From positions 1 to 5,928 of the forward strand of contig CADCTH010000165.1 of NCBI GenBank assembly GCA_902805495.1: DNA of 5,928 bases. The letters are read 5' to 3'. The stretch comes from an uncultured Actinomycetospora sp. (GTDB lineage Bacteria; Actinomycetota; Actinomycetes; Mycobacteriales; Pseudonocardiaceae). Numbering within the stretch: position 1 is the stretch's first letter; each line of letters opens with the position of its first letter. The notes under the pieces are model-generated. The model was not told the origin of the DNA, did no database searches, and was given only the letters and a program-made list of their open reading frames with translations. The position numbers were made by a program, and so were the translations under genes. Shown one piece after another: positions 5,687-5,928 of the stretch.

Positions 5687-5928
5687 TCATGCGGTGACTC
5701 CGGTCGTCTGGGGCGCCGGGATCCACGGGGCGAGGCGCCCGCGCCCGAAGCGCTGGTCGGGGTCGAGGGATGTGGCGACGGCGCGCAGCAGCGCCGCCGA
5801 GGTCGGCGCCGGTCCGAACGCGGGCAGGGCCGCGCCGGGAGGCCGCTGGCGCAGCGTCGACGTGCCGCCCGCGGCGGCGACGTACCGGTGGGCCTCGGCC
5901 ACGACGTCGGGGTCGGCGGGCAGCCCGA
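5687..5928 (-). CDS. glcE: Glycolate/lactate oxidase FAD-binding subunit (GlcE-like), C-terminal fragment (5' end outside window)
   Basis: The minus-strand frame is open from the right edge to TGA at 5689-5687, giving the last 80 or so residues. Visible are a helix with DVVAEAHRYVAAAGG, TSTLRQRPPGA and the closing LDPDQRFGRGRLAPWIP. The DP-x-x-RF-x-x-GRL ending is typical of the C-terminal cap of FAD-linked (PCMH/BBE-type) oxidases such as GlcD and GlcE, where it closes over the flavin. The FAD-binding domain itself is outside the window. A start within the window (GTG at 5902) is rejected because the frame continues upstream with matching sequence. The TGA overlaps the glcF ATG (ATGA), which with the downstream iron-sulfur subunit favours GlcE over an unrelated FAD oxidase. 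In the usual order a glcD-like gene would lie further upstream, beyond 5928. Confidence 0.8.
   Translation of the reverse strand, partial: GLPADPDVVAEAHRYVAAAGGTSTLRQRPPGAALPAFGPAPTSAALLRAVATSLDPDQRFGRGRLAPWIPAPQTTGVTA

Larger units (their letters stand above)
4266..5690 (-). pseudogene. glcF: Glycolate/lactate oxidase iron-sulfur subunit (GlcF-like), interrupted by an in-frame amber codon
   Basis: Family role: iron-sulfur subunit passing electrons from a flavin 2-hydroxyacid oxidase (GlcD/GlcE) towards the respiratory chain. The full frame has 474 codons from ATG at 5690; codon 353 (4634-4632) is TAG. The first 352 residues carry two 4Fe-4S motifs, C55-x2-C58-x2-C61-x3-C65-P and C106-x2-C109-x2-C112-x3-C116-P, then the first CCG domain (GCVQDVFF at 230, ACCGALGLHAG at 262, AGCGSSMKEYG at 301). 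After the TAG the same frame continues with the second CCG domain: YHDACHLGHAQ (C362), EICCGSAGIYN (C395-C396) and TANPGCLLQIRKYLEG (C436). Sequence beyond the stop shows no decay or frameshift. ATG overlaps the glcE-like stop as ATGA, indicating coupling; an earlier in-frame GTG at 5726 is less likely. The expressed product should be a 352-residue protein lacking the second CCG domain, unless the TAG is read through or is an error. Confidence 0.85.

Overview
The window is very GC-rich, with strong G/C bias at third codon positions, several GTG starts and mostly TGA stops. The gene set and order point to a high-GC actinobacterium, most likely near Pseudonocardia/Actinomycetospora. That placement is inferred from gene content and style, not from a database match. 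Almost all of the window is coding, and no mobile element, tRNA, rRNA or CRISPR array is visible.

Layout. Positions 1-364 (+) hold the C-terminal end of a MocR-type (GntR-aminotransferase fusion) regulator. It overlaps by 16 nt the start of kynA (349-1146, +), tryptophan 2,3-dioxygenase. After 22 nt comes ddl (1169-2290, +), D-alanine--D-alanine ligase, with all expected catalytic residues and a possible leaderless promoter. Converging on it is a two-gene minus-strand unit: a small stand-alone Lrp/AsnC ligand-binding (RAM) domain protein (2841-3077) followed 3 nt later by a membrane-anchored DUF3515 protein (2271-2837), whose end overlaps the end of ddl by 20 nt. Divergent from the RAM gene is thiL (3158-4216, +), thiamine-monophosphate kinase. 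To my knowledge the ddl / DUF3515 / Lrp-RAM / thiL block is a common actinobacterial arrangement.

Between thiL and the next, convergent, gene lie three hairpins in a row (4217-4283). The middle one is a perfect 19-bp inverted repeat that is less GC-rich than its surroundings. The right end (4266-5928, -) is a glycolate/lactate oxidase-type operon: the C-terminal end of a GlcE-like FAD-binding subunit overlaps by ATGA the start of a GlcF-like iron-sulfur subunit.

The most notable observation is that glcF is split by a single in-frame TAG codon (4632-4634). The reading frame and all expected cysteine motifs continue undamaged on the far side. This looks like a recent nonsense mutation, a polymorphism or a sequence error. 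The rest is mainly housekeeping: tryptophan catabolism, peptidoglycan precursor synthesis, thiamine pyrophosphate synthesis and 2-hydroxyacid oxidation. I found no convincing new multi-gene system.
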